From JAGWBJ01 sp964291465 (GTDB lineage Bacteria > Chloroflexota > Dehalococcoidia > Lucifugimonadales > JAGWBF01), in the NCBI GenBank assembly GCA_964291465.2, contig OZ219936.1:62001-126000 (forward strand): a DNA stretch of 64,000 nucleotides, given 5' to 3'. Positions 62,410 to 64,000 of this stretch are shown here, one piece after another. The notes under the pieces are model-generated. The model saw nothing but the letters and a program-made list of their open reading frames with translations, was not told the DNA's origin and searched no databases. The position numbers and the translations under genes were made by a program. The stretch's first letter is position 1, and each line of letters starts with the position of its first letter.

Positions 62410-63615
62410 ATGAGCCCCAAGCGCATAGCCGAGCCCGACCACTTTCCCTGGCTGGACTACCGGCGTTACACCTTCTCCCTGGGGGTCGAGAAGGCTGGGG
62501 TGGTCTTCCTCTCGGGGGAGACGGCCAGCGAGTACGACGCGGCCAGCGACCGGGTGGTATGCCACGGAAACGTGGTGGAGCAGATGCGCCTGGCCTACGA
62601 GAAGCTGAGGCTGTCGCTGGAGTCCCTGGGGGGCGGGTTCGACGACGTGGTCAAGACCGTTGACTACGTGGCGCCGGCCGGCCTCGCCGAGTACCGGGGC
62701 ACGGCCGACGTGCGCCGGGAGCACTTCAAGGGCCGCTGGCCCGCCTCGACGGGCATCGTGGTGGAGCGCCTGCTGCGGTCAGACGCCCTGATCGAGGTGG
62801 ACGCGGTGGCCGTCCTGGGCCACGAAAAGAAGCCCGTGGACCCCGGCTGGCCCCGTTACCAGCGGCTGACCTACGCTCCCGGCGTCAGGGCCGGAGACCT
62901 GCTGTGCGTCTCCGGCTTCACCGGGGCTATCGAGGACGCCGACGGGCAGCGCAGGTACCCGGACTCCCCCTCCGAGCAGACCGCCGCCGCCCACGGCTTC
63001 ATCGGCCAGGTGCTGCACGCGGCGGGAGCGGGACCCGGGGACGTGGGGAAGTCCCTGGACTACATCACCCCCGCCTGCCTGGAGGGCTACGCCGCCGCCG
63101 GGGAGGCCAGGCACCAGTTCCCCAAGGACCGGCTGCCGGCCTCGACGGGCGTGGCGATCAACCGCCTGCTCCACCCCGACGCGCTGATCGAGGTCGAGGC
63201 CACGGCCGTGCTCGGAGCGCCGTGCCAGGAGATCGAGGTGCCCGGCTGGCTAGCCCCGGACGGGCCGCCCGCCCCGGCCGCCGTCCGCCAGGGGAGGTTC
63301 CTGTTCATCTCAGGGCAGACCGCTGTGGACCACAGGACGGGGGCCGTCGTCGGGGAGGGGGACGTCCTGGCCCAGACCACCCAGGTATACAGCAACCTGA
63401 AAGCCGTGCTGGAGGCGGCTGGTGGGTCGATGGCGGACGTAGTGAAGACCACGGAGCTCATCACTCCACCGGGACTGAGGGGATACCGAGGCGTGGGAGA
63501 CATACGGCGGAGGTTCTTCGGCGATGAGTTCCCCGCAGCCACCGGCGTGGTGGTCAGCTCCCTGCTGCGGCCCGAGCTGCTCATCCAGGTGGACGCCACC
63601 GCCATCCTCGACTAG
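62410..63615 (+). CDS. Triple RidA/YjgF-domain fusion protein
   Basis: 401 residues formed by three RidA-like domains in tandem. Each has the pattern of an SG(E/F/Q)T-type strand, a helix of about 20 residues ending in D-V-x-K, and a C-terminal STG or ATG plus EVDA block. Domain 1: VVFLSGETASEYD to ALIEVDAVAVLG; domain 2: LLCVSGFTGAIED to ALIEVEATAVLG; domain 3: FLFISGQTAVDHRTG to LLIQVDATAILD. Single RidA proteins trimerise and hydrolyse reactive enamines, so this may encode a trimer in one chain. The canonical active-site Arg of true RidA does not stand out, so activity is uncertain. ATG 62410. Confidence 0.82.
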   Translation: MSPKRIAEPDHFPWLDYRRYTFSLGVEKAGVVFLSGETASEYDAASDRVVCHGNVVEQMRLAYEKLRLSLESLGGGFDDVVKTVDYVAPAGLAEYRGTADVRREHFKGRWPASTGIVVERLLRSDALIEVDAVAVLGHEKKPVDPGWPRYQRLTYAPGVRAGDLLCVSGFTGAIEDADGQRRYPDSPSEQTAAAHGFIGQVLHAAGAGPGDVGKSLDYITPACLEGYAAAGEARHQFPKDRLPASTGVAINRLLHPDALIEVEATAVLGAPCQEIEVPGWLAPDGPPAPAAVRQGRFLFISGQTAVDHRTGAVVGEGDVLAQTTQVYSNLKAVLEAAGGSMADVVKTTELITPPGLRGYRGVGDIRRRFFGDEFPAATGVVVSSLLRPELLIQVDATAILD

Positions 63616-63624
63616 GGAGCGAGC

Positions 63625-64000
63625 ATGACGACACCCGGACCCTCGGCGCTGACCCCCGAGATCACGGCCCTCATAGGGCAGGAGTGGGTCTACCACGCGC
63701 CGGAGGAGATCGGGGCGGCCTCCATCCGCAAGTTCGCCCTTTCCATTGGGGACTCGAACCCCGTCTATTCCGACGGGGCCTACGCCTCCGGCACTTCTTA
63801 CGGGGGAATCATCGCGCCGCCCACCTTCGTGTGCGAGACGATGCAGTACATGGTCGGCGCGCTGGATGAGGCAGGGGGCCCCGCCGCAAGAGTCCAGCTT
63901 CCGCTGGGCCTGGAGATCCGCGGCTCCAACGACTACCAATTTTACCAGGCCCTACGCCCCGACGACCTGCTCACCGTCCGTTGGAGGGTGGCCGACATCC
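63625..64000 (+). CDS. FAS1-like / MaoC-type dehydratase, N-terminal part (cut by window end)
   Basis: 125 residues visible of a hot-dog-fold hydratase: ITALIGQEWVYHAPEEIGAA, IRKFALSIGDSNPVYSDGAY, GGIIAPPTFVCETMQYMV, and GLEIRGSNDYQFYQALRPDD match the N-terminal MaoC-like (FAS1-like) dehydratase domain. These act on enoyl-CoA or similar thioesters. It starts 9 bp after the RidA fusion, so it may belong to the same operon. Confidence 0.82.
   Translation, partial: MTTPGPSALTPEITALIGQEWVYHAPEEIGAASIRKFALSIGDSNPVYSDGAYASGTSYGGIIAPPTFVCETMQYMVGALDEAGGPAARVQLPLGLEIRGSNDYQFYQALRPDDLLTVRWRVADI

Noticed and set aside
1..64000. Long open frames antisense to most genes
   Set aside because: High GC makes stop codons rare on the opposite strand; products are Arg/Gly/Pro/His-rich without domains.

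Overview
The window is about 64 kb of GC-rich bacterial DNA, gene-dense, with short intergenic gaps and TAG as the commonest stop codon (roughly two thirds of genes). The content suggests an oligotrophic heterotroph of the Chloroflexota (SAR202 / Dehalococcoidia-like): futalosine menaquinone synthesis (MqnC), two luciferase-family flavin oxidoreductases, many catabolic hydrolases and small lipoproteins. This placement is inference; there is no rRNA in the window.

Layout. 0-5 kb: 3' end of mqnC, a HyuA-type hydantoinase, a BrnT/BrnA toxin-antitoxin pair with a frameshifted toxin, an AllA-like protein and an HD hydrolase. 5-13.5 kb, minus strand: flavin oxidoreductase, DUF3500, MmgE/PrpD, D-hydantoinase, D-aminoacylase and acyl-CoA dehydrogenase. 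13.6-16.5 kb: a PIN/RHH toxin-antitoxin pair, then coaX-coaBC (coenzyme A). 16.5-22 kb: gamma-glutamyltransferase, a rhodanese with UGA at its catalytic cysteine, and small enzymes (HbpS/GlcG, VOC, isochorismatase, cupin, NHL propeller). 22-26.6 kb: rsfS, ndk and the thiL-tsaE-tsaB operon (tsaB broken by two frameshifts). 26.7-41 kb: tRNA-Lys, a glycine-betaine-type transporter split into proV (with a structured, terminator-bearing leader) and a distant proW-proX operon, YihY, a repeat protein, dxs, a leucine-rich-repeat lipoprotein with a decayed copy beside it, and a DUF2207-like membrane protein. 41-46.5 kb: a MacAB-type efflux operon plus a DUF5666 protein. 46.7-55 kb: an orphan RHH antitoxin, a TM0106-type nuclease-helicase, a DUF3179 lipoprotein with in-frame UGA in its CxxC motif, cytochrome c, a frameshifted MFS transporter and an SDR. 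56-64 kb: a CADD-like protein, tRNA-Asn, flavin oxidoreductase, FAH-family protein, LON-domain protein, a cobalamin-type binding protein with in-frame UGA in CxxC, an LVIVD propeller, a triple-RidA fusion and a partial MaoC-like dehydratase.

Main discovery. Three unrelated genes (rhodanese, DUF3179 lipoprotein, BtuF-like protein) are each interrupted by one in-frame TGA at a cysteine conserved in the family. Reading continues in the same frame to a normal C-terminus, and each TGA is followed 16-20 nt later by a short hairpin with a G-bearing loop, as expected of bacterial SECIS elements. I infer that they encode selenoproteins. TGA also ends other genes here, so it is not reassigned globally.

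Second pattern. Seven other genes carry single-base indels, mostly one base lost from a G/C run. One is tsaB, normally essential, so consensus errors are likely and every broken gene here should be checked against reads. Third pattern. Several promoters (TTGnnn, 17-18 bp, TATAAT-like) lie so close to the start codon that the mRNA should be leaderless, notably for both toxin-antitoxin pairs.
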